A stretch of 64,000 nucleotides of DNA. Origin: CAYZQH01 sp050300015 (GTDB lineage: Bacteria; Pseudomonadota; Gammaproteobacteria; Pseudomonadales; Cellvibrionaceae). The notes beneath the pieces are model-generated. The model saw nothing but the letters and a program-made list of their open reading frames with translations, did not search any database and had not been told where the DNA came from. The stretch covers positions 81,079 through 145,078 of the forward strand of contig JBNKWZ010000004.1 of NCBI GenBank assembly GCA_050300015.1. The letters are read 5' to 3'. Position numbers and translations under genes: made by a program. Of this stretch, positions 1 through 9,003 are shown piece after piece. Positions within the stretch are counted from its first letter, which is position 1; the number at the start of each line of letters is the position of its first letter.

Positions 1-240
1 CTTGTACTTACTCATATCCGGCTTAATGATCAGAAGGTCAGGACACAGCCGCATTGCATGTGCTGAGGCCATAGCACTGCGCACGCCATAGTGCCGAGCT
101 TCATAGGAGGCCGTACAAATCACCCCTCTGCGACCTGGGTCACCACCCACGGCGATGGGCCGCCCTATAAGCTTTGGGTTATCGCGACACTCTACCGAAG
201 CGAAAAAGCTGTCTGCATCAATATGAATAATCTTACGCAC
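1..240 (-). CDS. dinB: DNA polymerase IV, N-terminal part (runs off the window)
   Basis: Reading the minus strand from a GTG at 238-240 gives an open frame to the window edge, 80 codons. It matches the N-terminus of Y-family DNA polymerase IV: the catalytic-site segment IIHIDADSFFASVE, then GRPIAVGG, RRGVICTASYEARHYGVRSA and LCPDLLIIKPDMSKYK. D8 is the expected metal ligand and F13 the steric-gate position. Pol IV performs error-prone translesion synthesis, usually under SOS control. The GTG start has an AGGTG ribosome-binding sequence five bases upstream. The rest of the gene, with the thumb and little-finger domains, lies outside the window, so intactness cannot be judged. Confidence 0.9.
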   Translation of the reverse strand, partial: MRKIIHIDADSFFASVECRDNPKLIGRPIAVGGDPGRRGVICTASYEARHYGVRSAMASAHAMRLCPDLLIIKPDMSKYK

Positions 241-325
241 ACCAACACCTGTATTTACATACAGTACATTGTAGCAGCCTCCACAGGTTATTGTAAGCTG
301 CCCGAGGAACCCGCTTTAGATACAA

Positions 326-349
326 AAAAGCCGGCATGCGCCGGCTTTT
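326..349 (-). terminator. Rho-independent terminator after ilvH
   Basis: A perfect 10-bp stem (AAAAGCCGGC / GCCGGCTTTT) with a 4-base loop, followed on the minus strand by a run of T. It lies about 30 bp beyond the ilvH stop. Its symmetry would let it work on both strands. Confidence 0.85.
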
Positions 350-380
350 AGTTGGAAACGTTCACATCAACACTGATGGC

Positions 381-872
381 TTACAGACCTAGGACTTTTT
401 CGCCTCGCGCAATTCCTGAGACCCCAGAGCGAACCACCTCTAAGATAGCCGCCTCACCAACCGCCTGATAAAAGGCATCCAGTTTTTCGCTCGTCCCAGT
501 AATTTGAATGGTGTAAACGGACGCTGTCACATCCACAATTTGCCCGCGGAAAATATCCACACAGCGTTTGACCTCTGCCCGCTGCGCACCAGTAGCCCGC
601 ACTTTTATCAGCATGAGCTCACGCTCGATATGGGCGCCCTCAGTCAAATCCACCAATTTCACCACATCCACCAACCGATTGAGATGTTTGGTGATTTGTT
701 CGATTTTGTGATCGTCACCAATCGTCGTGAGCGTTAACCGAGACAGTGTCTTGTCTTCAGTGGCCGCCACAGTGAGGGACTCGATGTTGTAACCGCGCTG
801 CGAAAATAGCCCTACCACGCGAGACAGTGCACCGGGTTCGTTCTCTAAAAGCAATGAGATGATTCTACGCAT
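381..872 (-). CDS. ilvH: Acetolactate synthase small (regulatory) subunit
   Basis: A 163-residue protein, the same length as E. coli IlvH. The N-terminal ACT domain is clear (MRRIISLLLENEPGALSRVV, then GLFSQRGYNIESLTVA) and the C-terminal regulatory half includes EVKRCVDIFRGQIVDVT. It binds the large subunit, stimulates it and confers feedback inhibition by valine in the branched-chain amino acid pathway. I chose the ATG at 870-872, which overlaps the ilvI stop as TGATG and has GGAG eight bases upstream. A GTG one codon earlier (873-875) is also open. The overlap indicates translational coupling with ilvI. Confidence 0.95.
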   Translation of the reverse strand: MRRIISLLLENEPGALSRVVGLFSQRGYNIESLTVAATEDKTLSRLTLTTIGDDHKIEQITKHLNRLVDVVKLVDLTEGAHIERELMLIKVRATGAQRAEVKRCVDIFRGQIVDVTASVYTIQITGTSEKLDAFYQAVGEAAILEVVRSGVSGIARGEKVLGL

Positions 873-2608
873 CACGTTCGCTCCGCTTTATTCAGCCACA
901 TGTCTCGCATTGCACCATCGGGTGCTATTTGCATTGGATAAACATGCTCGGTTGGGTCCACATAAATATCCATAAACACGGTTTTGTCCTTCATGGCGAA
1001 ACATTCTTCCATCTTTGCTCGCAGCTCTTCACGCTTGGTCACCTTCATTCCCACGTGACCGTACGCCTCCATGAGCTTCACAAAATCCGGTAAGGATTCC
1101 TCGTACAGGCTCTCTGAGTAACGACTGTCGTACTGCATGTCCTGCCACTGCTTCACCATTCCAAGGGCTTGGTTGTTTAAGCAGATAATTTTCACCGGTA
1201 AGTGATATTGAGTACAGGTTGACAGCTCCTGAATACACATTTGGATACTGCCCTCGCCTGTCACACAGGCAACCGTCGCATCACGGAACGCGTACTGAAC
1301 GCCCATCGCCGCAGGCAAACCAAACCCCATGGTGCCCAAACCACCAGAGTTGATCCAGTGACGAGGCTGATCAAACAAGTAATATTGAGCCGAAAACATC
1401 TGATGCTGGCCCACATCAGACGTCACGTAGGCGTTGCCCTGCGTAACCTCGTATAAGGTTTTAATGACTTCTTGCGGCATAATCATGTCACCGCCGGTGC
1501 GATACCTTGGCCCCGTGTACAAGCCATGCTTTTCCCGCCATGCATCGATTTGCTTCCACCAAGCCACAATGGCTGCGCCATCTTGCTTTTGATCAATGCT
1601 ATTCAGCAAATCCAGCATGTCGTTCAACACGCTATCCACTGGCCCAACAATGGGCACATCTACCATCACCGTTTTGGAAATGGACGCAGGATCGATATCC
1701 ACGTGGATGATCTTGGCGTGTGGACAAAACTTAGCCGGCGTATTGGTCACACGATCGTCAAAGCGAGCGCCAACCGCGAAAATCACGTCGGCCTCGTGCA
1801 TGGCAAAATTCGCTTCTACGGTGCCATGCATGCCCAACATACCCAAAAATTGGCGGTCAGACCCAGGATAAGCACCCAAGCCCATGAGCGTGTTGGTAAC
1901 AGGCATATCCAAACGTCGAGCCAAGTCTGTCAATTGCTGGCTGGCGTTGCCTTGCACTACCCCTCCGCCAGCGTAGATCACGGGTCGCTTGGCCGCCAAC
2001 AGTAACTGCACCGCCTTTTTAATCTGCCCTGCATGGCCGCGCGTTGCAGGCGAATAGGAGCGCAGTTTAATTTTCTCTGGATAACTGTACTCAAATTTAT
2101 CAATGGGGTTGGTCACATCCTTTGGAATATCCACCACAACAGGCCCTGGACGACCCGTGCCCGCAAGGTGAAAGGCCTTCTTGATGATGGATGGTATATC
2201 ACGCGCATCTTTCACCAAATAGCTGTGTTTCACGATAGGACGAGAAATACCCACCATATCCGTTTCCTGGAAGGCGTCCTCTCCGATTTTATCGGAGACC
2301 ACCTGCCCAGAAATCACCACCATGGGGATTGAATCCATATACGCGGTCGCAATACCCGTAATGGCGTTAGTAGCGCCAGGCCCCGATGTCACAATTACAA
2401 CGCCCACTTTTCCGGTCGAGCGCGAGTAAGCATCTGCCATATGCGTTGCCGCTTGTTCGTGTCGCACGAGCACATGTTTGATTCGCTTTTGCCGAAACAG
2501 TGCGTCGTAGATATGTAACGCTGCGCCGCCTGGGTAGCCGAAAACGCACTCTACGCCTTCGTCTGCCAGCGAACGTAACAGCATGTCGCCACCGGAGAGC
2601 AATTCCAC
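872..2608 (-). CDS. ilvI: Acetolactate synthase large (catalytic) subunit
   Basis: A full-length 578-residue ThDP-dependent enzyme that condenses pyruvate with pyruvate or 2-oxobutyrate, the first common step of valine, leucine and isoleucine synthesis. Visible features are the N-terminal pyrimidine-binding domain with the catalytic glutamate E51 in VRHEQAATHMADAY, SGPGATNAITGIATAYMDS, the central FAD-site region (VGARFDDRVT), and the C-terminal ThDP/Mg motif as GEGS, the variant also common in Pseudomonas, followed by CLNNQALGMVKQWQ. It is the first gene of ilvIH. No ilvC is seen downstream; a terminator and dinB follow instead. Confidence 0.97.
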   Translation of the reverse strand: MELLSGGDMLLRSLADEGVECVFGYPGGAALHIYDALFRQKRIKHVLVRHEQAATHMADAYSRSTGKVGVVIVTSGPGATNAITGIATAYMDSIPMVVISGQVVSDKIGEDAFQETDMVGISRPIVKHSYLVKDARDIPSIIKKAFHLAGTGRPGPVVVDIPKDVTNPIDKFEYSYPEKIKLRSYSPATRGHAGQIKKAVQLLLAAKRPVIYAGGGVVQGNASQQLTDLARRLDMPVTNTLMGLGAYPGSDRQFLGMLGMHGTVEANFAMHEADVIFAVGARFDDRVTNTPAKFCPHAKIIHVDIDPASISKTVMVDVPIVGPVDSVLNDMLDLLNSIDQKQDGAAIVAWWKQIDAWREKHGLYTGPRYRTGGDMIMPQEVIKTLYEVTQGNAYVTSDVGQHQMFSAQYYLFDQPRHWINSGGLGTMGFGLPAAMGVQYAFRDATVACVTGEGSIQMCIQELSTCTQYHLPVKIICLNNQALGMVKQWQDMQYDSRYSESLYEESLPDFVKLMEAYGHVGMKVTKREELRAKMEECFAMKDKTVFMDIYVDPTEHVYPMQIAPDGAMRDMWLNKAERT

Positions 2609-2993
2609 CGATTTTTCCTCACAGTTTGTCGAGTTGGAGTCCTAGGAAAATCCACCGCATCTTCCTAGACACGGTACCATCTCAGCCCATGCGGCTGAGG
2701 TCAAAAATTTTTAGGGCGCAAATGATACGTGTTTATGTGCCCGAACCCAATAGCTAAGCGAGGGTTACGGGGCTTTTCCAAGCGTTTCGACGCTTCATTC
2801 AGCACCTCAACTGGCACAAAGGGCCAGTTTACGGGTATATTTGCCCCAATGTGGGCCTATTTGCGGCTGCATCGTTGAATTTATTCACGCTTTACGTCTC
2901 TAACCCTTTGTCAAACTGTCAGCACTTCACCGAAGCTGCTAAAGTGTATATCGTACGGCAAATGCTTTAACCATAAAAAAGGCAGGAATTGCG
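2609..2993. other. ilvI leader and divergent spacer
   Basis: No gene is supported here. On the ilvI (minus) side two inverted repeats fall in the probable 5' leader: CTAGGAA/TTCCTAG (about 2642-2668) and CTCAGCC/GGCTGAG (about 2683-2701). They could belong to an attenuator or another leader RNA. I found no short peptide rich in Val, Leu or Ile to support classical attenuation; the only short ATG frame reads MVPCLGRCGGFS. The right part should hold the promoter of the plus-strand DUF4124 gene. Confidence 0.3.
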
Positions 2994-3479
2994 ATGACCC
3001 ATAAGAGCAACAACAACCGGCATCCCGTTAAGCGCAGCGCTTGCGCCGCACTGGGGATTTTCCTTTGTGTGACTTGTGGCAGCCTGGCTGCGGCGGAATA
3101 TTACCGCTGGACAGATGAAAATGGGGTTGTTCACATGACAGATAAACGCCCAGAAGACATCCAAGTTGAGGTGGTGAAGCCTCGTAAACCTGTCCCTCGC
3201 ACGCTCCAACAACAAGCCGATGACGAGGTGCAGGCAGAACTCGAAGCCGCCGAAGCAGAAGCAGCTGCCGAAGAGGCGCCAGAAGCCCCCATTTCGGTTG
3301 ACCCCAATGCGCCGCGCGACCTGCGCTGCCAGCAAGAGAAGGAGCGTCTGAGCATTTTACAAAGCAACTCTGTGGTGCACATGCAAGACGCCAATGGCAA
3401 CCTAAAAACTCTCAATGAGGGCGAAATTCAGCGCGAAATTGCCGTGACCCAAAAAGCCATAGATGCCTTGTGTGACTAA
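2994..3479 (+). CDS. DUF4124-domain periplasmic protein
   Basis: A 161-residue protein. Residues 15-34 form a signal peptide ending near AAA, and the DUF4124 signature YYRWTDENGVVHMTDKRP follows at once. The middle is an acidic Ala/Glu-rich, probably helical stretch (residues 75-100). The C-terminal part has two cysteines, in LRCQQEKERL and at the terminal DALCD, which could form a disulfide. DUF4124 proteins are exported and common in gammaproteobacteria; their biochemical role is unknown. AGGA seven bases before the ATG supports the start. It converges on trhO across a shared terminator. Confidence 0.88.
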   Translation: MTHKSNNNRHPVKRSACAALGIFLCVTCGSLAAAEYYRWTDENGVVHMTDKRPEDIQVEVVKPRKPVPRTLQQQADDEVQAELEAAEAEAAAEEAPEAPISVDPNAPRDLRCQQEKERLSILQSNSVVHMQDANGNLKTLNEGEIQREIAVTQKAIDALCD

Positions 3480-3505
3480 AACCTAACAAAGACACCACTC
3501 GTTTA

Positions 3506-3535
3506 GCAAAAACGCCCCCAGTGGGGCGTTTTTGC
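3506..3535. terminator. Bidirectional terminator between DUF4124 gene and trhO
   Basis: Long GC-rich stem GCAAAAACGCCCC / GGGGCGTTTTTGC with a 4-base loop. A-run and T-run flanks on both sides suit the convergent gene ends at 3479 and 3551. Confidence 0.88.
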
Positions 3536-3550
3536 GTTCTAGAACAAAGC

Positions 3551-4501
3551 TTAGTCTTTATCTGTTTTGGTAACAGCTTGACGCGGTGGTGGCGGCGCGC
3601 CGATATGCACGGTATTGCGGGCCTTTGCCAGCGCCATTTGTTTTTGTCGTTCACTAAAACGTGCCCGCTGTTCATCGGTTAAGGCGTCGTGACACTTCGG
3701 GCATGCAACGCCTTCTACATACACATCGGAGCGCTTGTCTTCCTCAGTAATGGGGTAACGGCAACCATGACACAGGTCATATTGCCCCTTTTCCAAATCG
3801 TGATTCACCGCCACACGGTTATCAAACACAAAACACTCCCCACGCCACAAACTCTCGGCCTCAGGCACCGCTTCCAGGTATTTTAAAATTCCACCTTTTA
3901 AGTGGTAAACCTCGTCAAAACCTTGCTGCTTTAAATAAGCAGTGGACTTTTCACAACGAATACCACCAGTACAAAACATGGCAACCTTCTTGTGCTTTGC
4001 TGGATCCAGGTTTGCGGCCACATACTCTGGCAATTCGCGAAAGGTTTCAGTTTGTGGGTTAATCGCGCGCTCAAAAGTGCCAATGTTGTACTCGTAATGA
4101 TTACGGGTATCAATCACCGTCACATCCGGCGCTTGAATCAACGCATTCCAATCTTCGGGCTCTACGTAAGTGCCGGTACAGGTATTAGGGTCAATATCTT
4201 CTACGCCCATGGTCACGATCTCTTTCTTGAGTTTGACCTTTAAACGATAAAAGGGCTGCGATGCTTCAAAAGACTCCTTGTGGTCAATATTCACCAAGCG
4301 CGGGTCTCTTTTTAAATACCCCAACAAACTGTCGATTGCTTCACGTGGCCCCGCTACCGTACCATTGATGCCCTCGTGCGCCAGCAGCAGTGTGCCCTTG
4401 ATGCCCTGTTGCTCACAATAATCAAACAGGGGCTGGCGCATCGCTTTGAAATCCGGCAATGCCACAAATTTGTACAATGCAGCGATAACAGTCTTACTCA
4501 T
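3551..4501 (-). CDS. trhO: tRNA uridine(34) hydroxylase, rhodanese-type
   Basis: A 316-residue protein of the YceA/TrhO family, which hydroxylates U34 of certain tRNAs with O2, the first step of 5-oxyacetyl/methoxyuridine formation. An N-terminal acylphosphatase-like domain (residues 1-95, LLLAHEGINGTVAG) precedes the rhodanese domain (VIDTRNHYEYNIGTF), with active-loop motif CTGGIRCEKS (C177 and C183). The C-terminus carries a putative metal-binding pair, CHGCRYP and CPKCH, followed by ERARF-type helices. Length and motif order are normal. It is a single gene divergent from the MATE exporter. Confidence 0.95.
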   Translation of the reverse strand: MSKTVIAALYKFVALPDFKAMRQPLFDYCEQQGIKGTLLLAHEGINGTVAGPREAIDSLLGYLKRDPRLVNIDHKESFEASQPFYRLKVKLKKEIVTMGVEDIDPNTCTGTYVEPEDWNALIQAPDVTVIDTRNHYEYNIGTFERAINPQTETFRELPEYVAANLDPAKHKKVAMFCTGGIRCEKSTAYLKQQGFDEVYHLKGGILKYLEAVPEAESLWRGECFVFDNRVAVNHDLEKGQYDLCHGCRYPITEEDKRSDVYVEGVACPKCHDALTDEQRARFSERQKQMALAKARNTVHIGAPPPPRQAVTKTDKD

Positions 4502-4566
4502 GGTTTACTCTCTTCAACTTAGCTCGCCATTGTAACAAATCTCTGAGACCCAAAAGGACACCCCCC

Positions 4567-5889
4567 ATGCAGGCCAAATTCACTCAGGGCAATATCCTCA
4601 AGCACATTGCCGTTATGACGTTTTCGGGCGCGGCCGGTCTAATTGCATTGTTTATGGTGGACTTGGTAGACACGTTCTTTCTGAGCCTTTTGGGCGAAGT
4701 CGCCATATTGGCGGCATTGGGGTATGCCGGTTCCATCCTATTTTTCACCGTTTCCTTGAGTATAGGGTTATCAATTGGGTGTGGCGCCATGGTGGCACGT
4801 CTGGCGGGCCGCGGAGATCGCCCCCTCACCCAAAGGTTTGTCACACACGCCTTTGTCATTATTCTCATCATCAGCAGTGTGACTGCGGCAGGCCTGTGGG
4901 TGTTCATTGCGCCAGCGTTAGAGCTATTAGGCGCTTCCGCCGAGGCATACGTACACGCCAAACAGTACTTGCGGATACTCTTGCCTTCCATGCCATTATT
5001 AGCCATAGCCATGGCGTGTGGTGGAATCATGCGCGCGTTTGGCGAGGCCAAAAACGCCATGTTTTTGCCACTTGTGGGCGCCCTTGTGAACGCCATATTA
5101 GACCCTATTTTTATCTTTGCCTTGGACTGGGGCATGCCCGGCGCCGCAGCCGCCAGCGTACTGGCGCGCGTTGCCATGCTCGGCTACGGACTGAAAATTG
5201 TTTTGGTGGACCATCGCTTACTGGGCCATTGGCAACCCCAACAAATGGCTGAGGACGCAAAACAATTTTTTACCATCGCCTTACCCGCAACCCTCACAAA
5301 CCTTTCTACGCCCATAGGCGTCGCCTTTGTCACCGCCATAATGGCGCAATACGGCGACGATGCCGTGGGCGGCAACGCCATTGCTGCGCGTATTCAGCAA
5401 GTATCGTTTGCGGGGCTGTTTGCGCTGTCTGGCGCAATTGGGCCCATTGCAGCGCAAAATTGGGGGGTGGGTTATCACCAACGCGTTCAAGAAACACTCA
5501 CCAGGAGCCTGCAGTTTGTGGCCGCGTATTGTTTTTTGGTGTGTTCGCTGTTGGCCGTTTTATGCCCTTGGTTAATAAAGGCCTTTAACGCCGAGGCGCA
5601 AACCGCAGACTTGATTCGTTGGACTTGCTATGGGTTTAGCTTGATGTTCGTTTTTAATGGCGCCACATTTGTCACCAATGCGCTCTTTAATAACCTTGGT
5701 GTCGCTCATCGCGCCACACAGTTTAACGTGGCAAAAACCACATTGGGGACTATGCCCTTTGCCTATTTCGGCGGCCAGTGGGCCGGCCCTTTTGGCGTTC
5801 TGGCGGGTGTAACGCTCGGTGCTGCACTGGTAGCTTGCGCAGGTGTGGCTGTAGCCTATCACAGGGTTAAAACTCTCGAACCGGCTTAA
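4567..5889 (+). CDS. MATE-family multidrug efflux transporter
   Basis: A 440-residue integral membrane protein with about twelve hydrophobic segments in two pseudo-symmetric halves. Recognisable family sequence includes MVDLVDTFFLSLLGEVAILAA at residues 30-50, GCGAMVARLAGRGD near residue 75, GGIMRAFGEAKNA near residue 160, GGNAIAARIQQV near residue 265 and ALSGAIGPIAAQNWG near residue 290. MATE proteins exchange Na+ or H+ for cationic drugs or metabolites at the inner membrane. The substrate cannot be predicted. AAGGA lies nine bases before the ATG, and a strong terminator follows, so it is probably monocistronic. Confidence 0.92.
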   Translation: MQAKFTQGNILKHIAVMTFSGAAGLIALFMVDLVDTFFLSLLGEVAILAALGYAGSILFFTVSLSIGLSIGCGAMVARLAGRGDRPLTQRFVTHAFVIILIISSVTAAGLWVFIAPALELLGASAEAYVHAKQYLRILLPSMPLLAIAMACGGIMRAFGEAKNAMFLPLVGALVNAILDPIFIFALDWGMPGAAAASVLARVAMLGYGLKIVLVDHRLLGHWQPQQMAEDAKQFFTIALPATLTNLSTPIGVAFVTAIMAQYGDDAVGGNAIAARIQQVSFAGLFALSGAIGPIAAQNWGVGYHQRVQETLTRSLQFVAAYCFLVCSLLAVLCPWLIKAFNAEAQTADLIRWTCYGFSLMFVFNGATFVTNALFNNLGVAHRATQFNVAKTTLGTMPFAYFGGQWAGPFGVLAGVTLGAALVACAGVAVAYHRVKTLEPA

Positions 5890-5952
5890 AAAAACAGTCG
5901 CCACGCAAACGGTATATCACCCTGGAAGGGTACCAAGGCCCGGTCAGACAAA

Positions 5953-5996
5953 CAAAAAAAGCGCCTACCCAACACCGTGGGGTAAGCGCTTTTTTC
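5953..5996 (+). terminator. Rho-independent terminator after the MATE gene
   Basis: Stem AAAAAAGCGC...TACCC pairs with GGGTA...GCGCTTTTTT around a short loop and ends in six T on the plus strand, about 65 bp after the exporter stop. Confidence 0.85.
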
Positions 5997-6064
5997 CTCG
6001 CATAAGCCTTAAGAGATTCGGCGAACCCATAAGCTTTCTATTAATCCGATAATCCGGCATTGAT

Positions 6065-6133
6065 CATTCCGGCCAATGCCGGAACGCCCTTGTACCGCAT
6101 AAACCCGACATAAAAGATTGCAGGGTTAATAGG
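6065..6133 (+). repeat. Two-hairpin interspersed repeat, copy 1
   Basis: First of four copies of one element. It starts CATTCCGGCCAATGCCGG and holds a perfect hairpin TTCCGGC-caat-GCCGGAA. After CCTTGTACCGCAT a second, weaker inverted repeat follows, ending in GGGTTAATAGG. It sits 3 bp from the stop codon of the next gene, so it would be transcribed as that gene's 3' end. Confidence 0.75.
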
Positions 6134-6136
6134 AAC

Positions 6137-6901
6137 TTAAAAGGTCTCGACTTCTTCGTCCATTTCCGCCACAGCGCCTTGGCCCTTGGCTTGAACCGTA
6201 ATTTTTGCTGTTTTGTTATCCACGGCTTTTATGGCATTTTTAACCACAACGCCCGCCACCAAATTCGCACCGCCATCATAGGCCTTTGCTCGCAACTGCG
6301 CCAATACGTGCTTACGGCCTTGCTTCAACGCGGCCTGAACCTTATCGGCCTTCGCGCCCAAAAACTTGCCGTCTTCAAATAAGTCCGGAGTCAACTTCAA
6401 GTTCAGAACACAATTAGCGGTCACATCATCTAGGGTTGCAGCGATGGTGTGTTCACTGAGAGGCTTCCCTGACAACACAATTTTGCTTAGTACCTCAGGG
6501 TCAACTTCAACCTCTGCCGCCTTGGCCGGCTCTGAAACGGCTTCACTAGCATCCGCGGTGCTTGACTCAACAGCTTCAGCGGTCTCGGTGGGTGCTGCCT
6601 CGGCTGCATCTGCCTCAGCGGCTTGCACCTCTTGAACACTTTCGTTAGGCGTGGCACTTTCTGGCTCAATTTCTTCGACGCCATATTGCTCGTTCAGTGG
6701 CACCGCAGCGTTATTGTCATCAGCAATCACGGCATCAGAGGGCGCTTTGCTAACAGCTTTCAGGCTCACCTTTCGATTCTTTTTGCGCCCAAGCCCTTCA
6801 TGCTCAAAATTGCAATGAGGGCAAACATTGGGGGCTCTATACATACCGCCGTTCATGGGCTTGTGGCAGCTTTGGCAAGGTTTGAGTAAGGCTTCCATCA
6901 T
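6137..6901 (-). CDS. Zinc-ribbon protein with C-terminal YbjQ-like domain
   Basis: A 254-residue cytoplasmic protein. An N-terminal zinc ribbon (CQSCHKPM ... CPHC within the first 35 residues) is followed by a basic patch (GRKKNRKVSLK). Then comes an acidic, low-complexity Ala/Glu linker (residues 75-140). The C-terminal domain (about 150-250) ends in AYDGGANLVAGVVVKNAIKA and resembles the YbjQ/DUF74 fold. No enzymatic motif is visible; a metal-binding or regulatory role is only a guess. The start is at one of two adjacent ATGs (MM). Repeat copy 1 abuts its 3' end. Confidence 0.75.
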   Translation of the reverse strand: MMEALLKPCQSCHKPMNGGMYRAPNVCPHCNFEHEGLGRKKNRKVSLKAVSKAPSDAVIADDNNAAVPLNEQYGVEEIEPESATPNESVQEVQAAEADAAEAAPTETAEAVESSTADASEAVSEPAKAAEVEVDPEVLSKIVLSGKPLSEHTIAATLDDVTANCVLNLKLTPDLFEDGKFLGAKADKVQAALKQGRKHVLAQLRAKAYDGGANLVAGVVVKNAIKAVDNKTAKITVQAKGQGAVAEMDEEVETF

Positions 6902-7356
6902 TATTATTCTTCACTTTTTCGCTGTTGATTGATAAAAAACGCACAAATTTTATTCGATTCTCACAAATTCCTCAACATCCTGAAAGGAAAAACCATGACT
7001 ACCCACACTATAGAACTAGCATTTATTCGCCTTAATTTATTTTATTAGTACTTAATTATTACTTTCCACTAAGTGTACACCAGGTCATCGCATGATGAAT
7101 ACATATCAAACAGTAGGTGCAAGGTTCGAAATACCCCTTTAAAGCGTTAATTGCATCACATTCCTCCAAAGCATACGAAGAAATGTCAGGGCCTTCGGCG
7201 ACCTGAATAATTTCACAGGCTTATTTGGCTAAGTCTGAATAAGCCACTTCCTGACATCCCAGGTACCGGCAGCCATGAATAGATTGACTTTATTGCCCAG
7301 TGCATCCTTCAGGTCATTCTTGGCAAGCCGCTAGGCTGATTATAGGTAACACGTGT
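6902..7356. other. Intergenic, no gene seen
   Basis: AT-rich spacer between two minus-strand genes. I see no coding frame with a ribosome-binding site, no RNA gene and no attC core. It contains the promoter region of the zinc-ribbon gene and the 3' flank of the hypothetical gene that follows. Confidence 0.5.
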
Positions 7357-7890
7357 TTACTGTAAATTAATGCGCTTAATTTTATATACAAATTCTGGCC
7401 GATTTGCGTATCTCAGCGCCCTATCCCAGAGCGGATCTGTGCGATCTCTAAGATTCTTCGCAAGAGCTTTGATTTCTGGAGGGGCATCCTCCTTAAAGAA
7501 ATTATCATTGTGCTTGTTCTTGTCATAACTCACGCCAGTTATTTTGAATTTGTGTTTCCTCTGCTTCTTGGACTTTTGTTGTGTAATATCTAAGTGAGCA
7601 GTTTCCCAGGTAATGGCACGCACCATCATCAAATAGCTGCGCTCATCAAATTTTCCTTCCTTGGTAAAGGTGGCCTTAGTGGGATATATTGGCTTTATTC
7701 TTTTGTCATAAAGCCCGCCAACGACGAAGCGAAAATGTAAATTATTTGAAGACATCTCGTAACGCGCACAGTCCACTATATCGACCCAGCACCCCTTGGC
7801 TTGAGGTAGATATTTCTTAACAAAAAGAACCGCAAATGCCTCATCAGTATTCGCGTAAGCGAGATATTTTTTTAGTAATCTATCGTCCAT
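7357..7890 (-). CDS. Hypothetical protein, 177 aa
   Basis: I do not recognise the family. The protein is soluble and basic, with no signal peptide or membrane segment. It starts MDDRLLKKYLAYANTDEAFA and has a lysine-rich middle (QQKSKKQRKHKFK) and an Arg/Lys-rich C-terminus (YKIKRINLQ). It stands alone between non-coding stretches. A degenerate attC-like structure lies just upstream, so it may be a relict cassette gene. Codon use is AT-richer than in the neighbouring core genes, consistent with transfer. Confidence 0.6.
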   Translation of the reverse strand: MDDRLLKKYLAYANTDEAFAVLFVKKYLPQAKGCWVDIVDCARYEMSSNNLHFRFVVGGLYDKRIKPIYPTKATFTKEGKFDERSYLMMVRAITWETAHLDITQQKSKKQRKHKFKITGVSYDKNKHNDNFFKEDAPPEIKALAKNLRDRTDPLWDRALRYANRPEFVYKIKRINLQ

Positions 7891-7916
7891 AGTTTAATTT
7901 TCTAGACTCTATCTTG

Positions 7917-8000
7917 GTGCCTGACGCCGCAATGACGCGAGCCAAAAGTGGCGCGGGCTTACCATAAGCAAAGCGCAATACAAAACATGAACGCTCTCGC
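7917..8000 (-). other. Possible degenerate attC site
   Basis: On the minus strand the segment runs from GTTAATAGGCGAGAGCG through a TTTTGTATTGCGCTTTGC spacer to CTCGCGTCATTGCGGCGTCAGGC. The end resembles the attC core GGCGTTAGGC with a T-to-C change, and the spacer resembles those of the clear attC sites elsewhere in this window. Both cores are imperfect, so this is weak. Confidence 0.3.
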
Positions 8001-8019
8001 CTATTAACTCGGCAACGCA

Positions 8020-8174
8020 ATAAATCTCCTATCTATTGAATTGCGCGCCCATAAAATACGGGCGGAAATGTGTGAATTTCCTTGTATATTAAAGGCCTGT
8101 ATTGTCATTCCGGCCAATGGCGGCACGTCCTTGTACCGCATTAACCCTACATAAAAAATTGCTGGGTTAATAGG
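8020..8174 (+). repeat. Two-hairpin interspersed repeat, copy 2 (long form)
   Basis: Core element at 8106-8174 with hairpin ATTAACCC / GGGTTAAT. It is preceded by about 85 bp also present in copy 3, including the inverted repeat CGCCC-ataaaata-CGGGCG and the phrase CCTATCTATTGAATTGCGCG. The shared flank makes this a larger element of about 155 bp, of which copies 1 and 4 are short forms. Confidence 0.75.
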
Positions 8175-9003
8175 TAGATTGTTTTGTTAAGTTAGTCAAT
8201 TCCGATATGTATTACGCTTAAATACGGGTATTCACTGTAAAACCCTAGTAATCCATTTTGTCCGTCTAAACCCAGACTGTTTTCACTAACCTTGGGTAAA
8301 TAAAGTATAATGTGCAGACTAACATCCACCAGTTTTTGCTCAAAGTGGTTATAAAATTTGGCCTCTTCGACATCATGTAGGCCAGCGCCCCGGGCGATGG
8401 GGCTTCAAATTGGCCTTACCCAAATCTTTCTTCTATCGCCTCGAGGGTGCTTACTATATTTTTCCTTTTTTGAAGCGACTGTGCTTCGTACTCGTAAATG
8501 ATCTTTTTCGTATCAGCTGCGTTATCGCGTCGCTCAAATGCGCATTTACACCCGTAAACCACGCTTTTCGAGACGCTCGGGCCTTGCTCGTACAACAATC
8601 TCTATTTGAGACAGCTTCTAGATGAATTACCCTTCAACTCAAATTCACAGTGGCTGACGCAGGTGGCAAAGGCTAACACTCGCACGACATCTCCAGGTGC
8701 GTGGCCTATAGCGCCATCCCGCTTAAAGTTTTCTTCCGATTATGTTTATTTCACCCATAAAGCTATAGCCAATAGTAAAATTTCGAGCTATGCGGTTGCC
8801 TAAGGGTTTGAATGATGACGTTAAATATGGGCGCCTTATTTGTTCGACGGAACGCCGAATAGAAAACCACCTGAGAAGGAATATCGCTGAGCCTGGTGGC
8901 CGCTTTAGAGCGGCGAATGATTTGATTTCGCCAGTAAAATAACGGATATGCGAGCGGATTTGCTGCGTGCCCGCAAAGCACAACCGAGGGATCACCTTAG
9001 CTA
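8175..9003. other. Intergenic, no supported gene
   Basis: Short open frames on both strands lack ribosome-binding sites and family resemblance. The stretch around 8520-8600 has limited similarity to the segment at about 21240-21300, which ends over the tpsB 3' end, so it may be decayed mobile or coding DNA. I see nothing functional. Confidence 0.4.

Noticed and set aside
91..351. Plus-strand 86-codon frame at the window start
   Set aside because: It is antisense to the dinB N-terminus and then runs through the ilvH terminator; no ribosome-binding site.
8416..9000. Short frames on both strands around 8.4-9.0 kb
   Set aside because: No start signals, no recognisable domains, and overlap with decayed repeat-like DNA.
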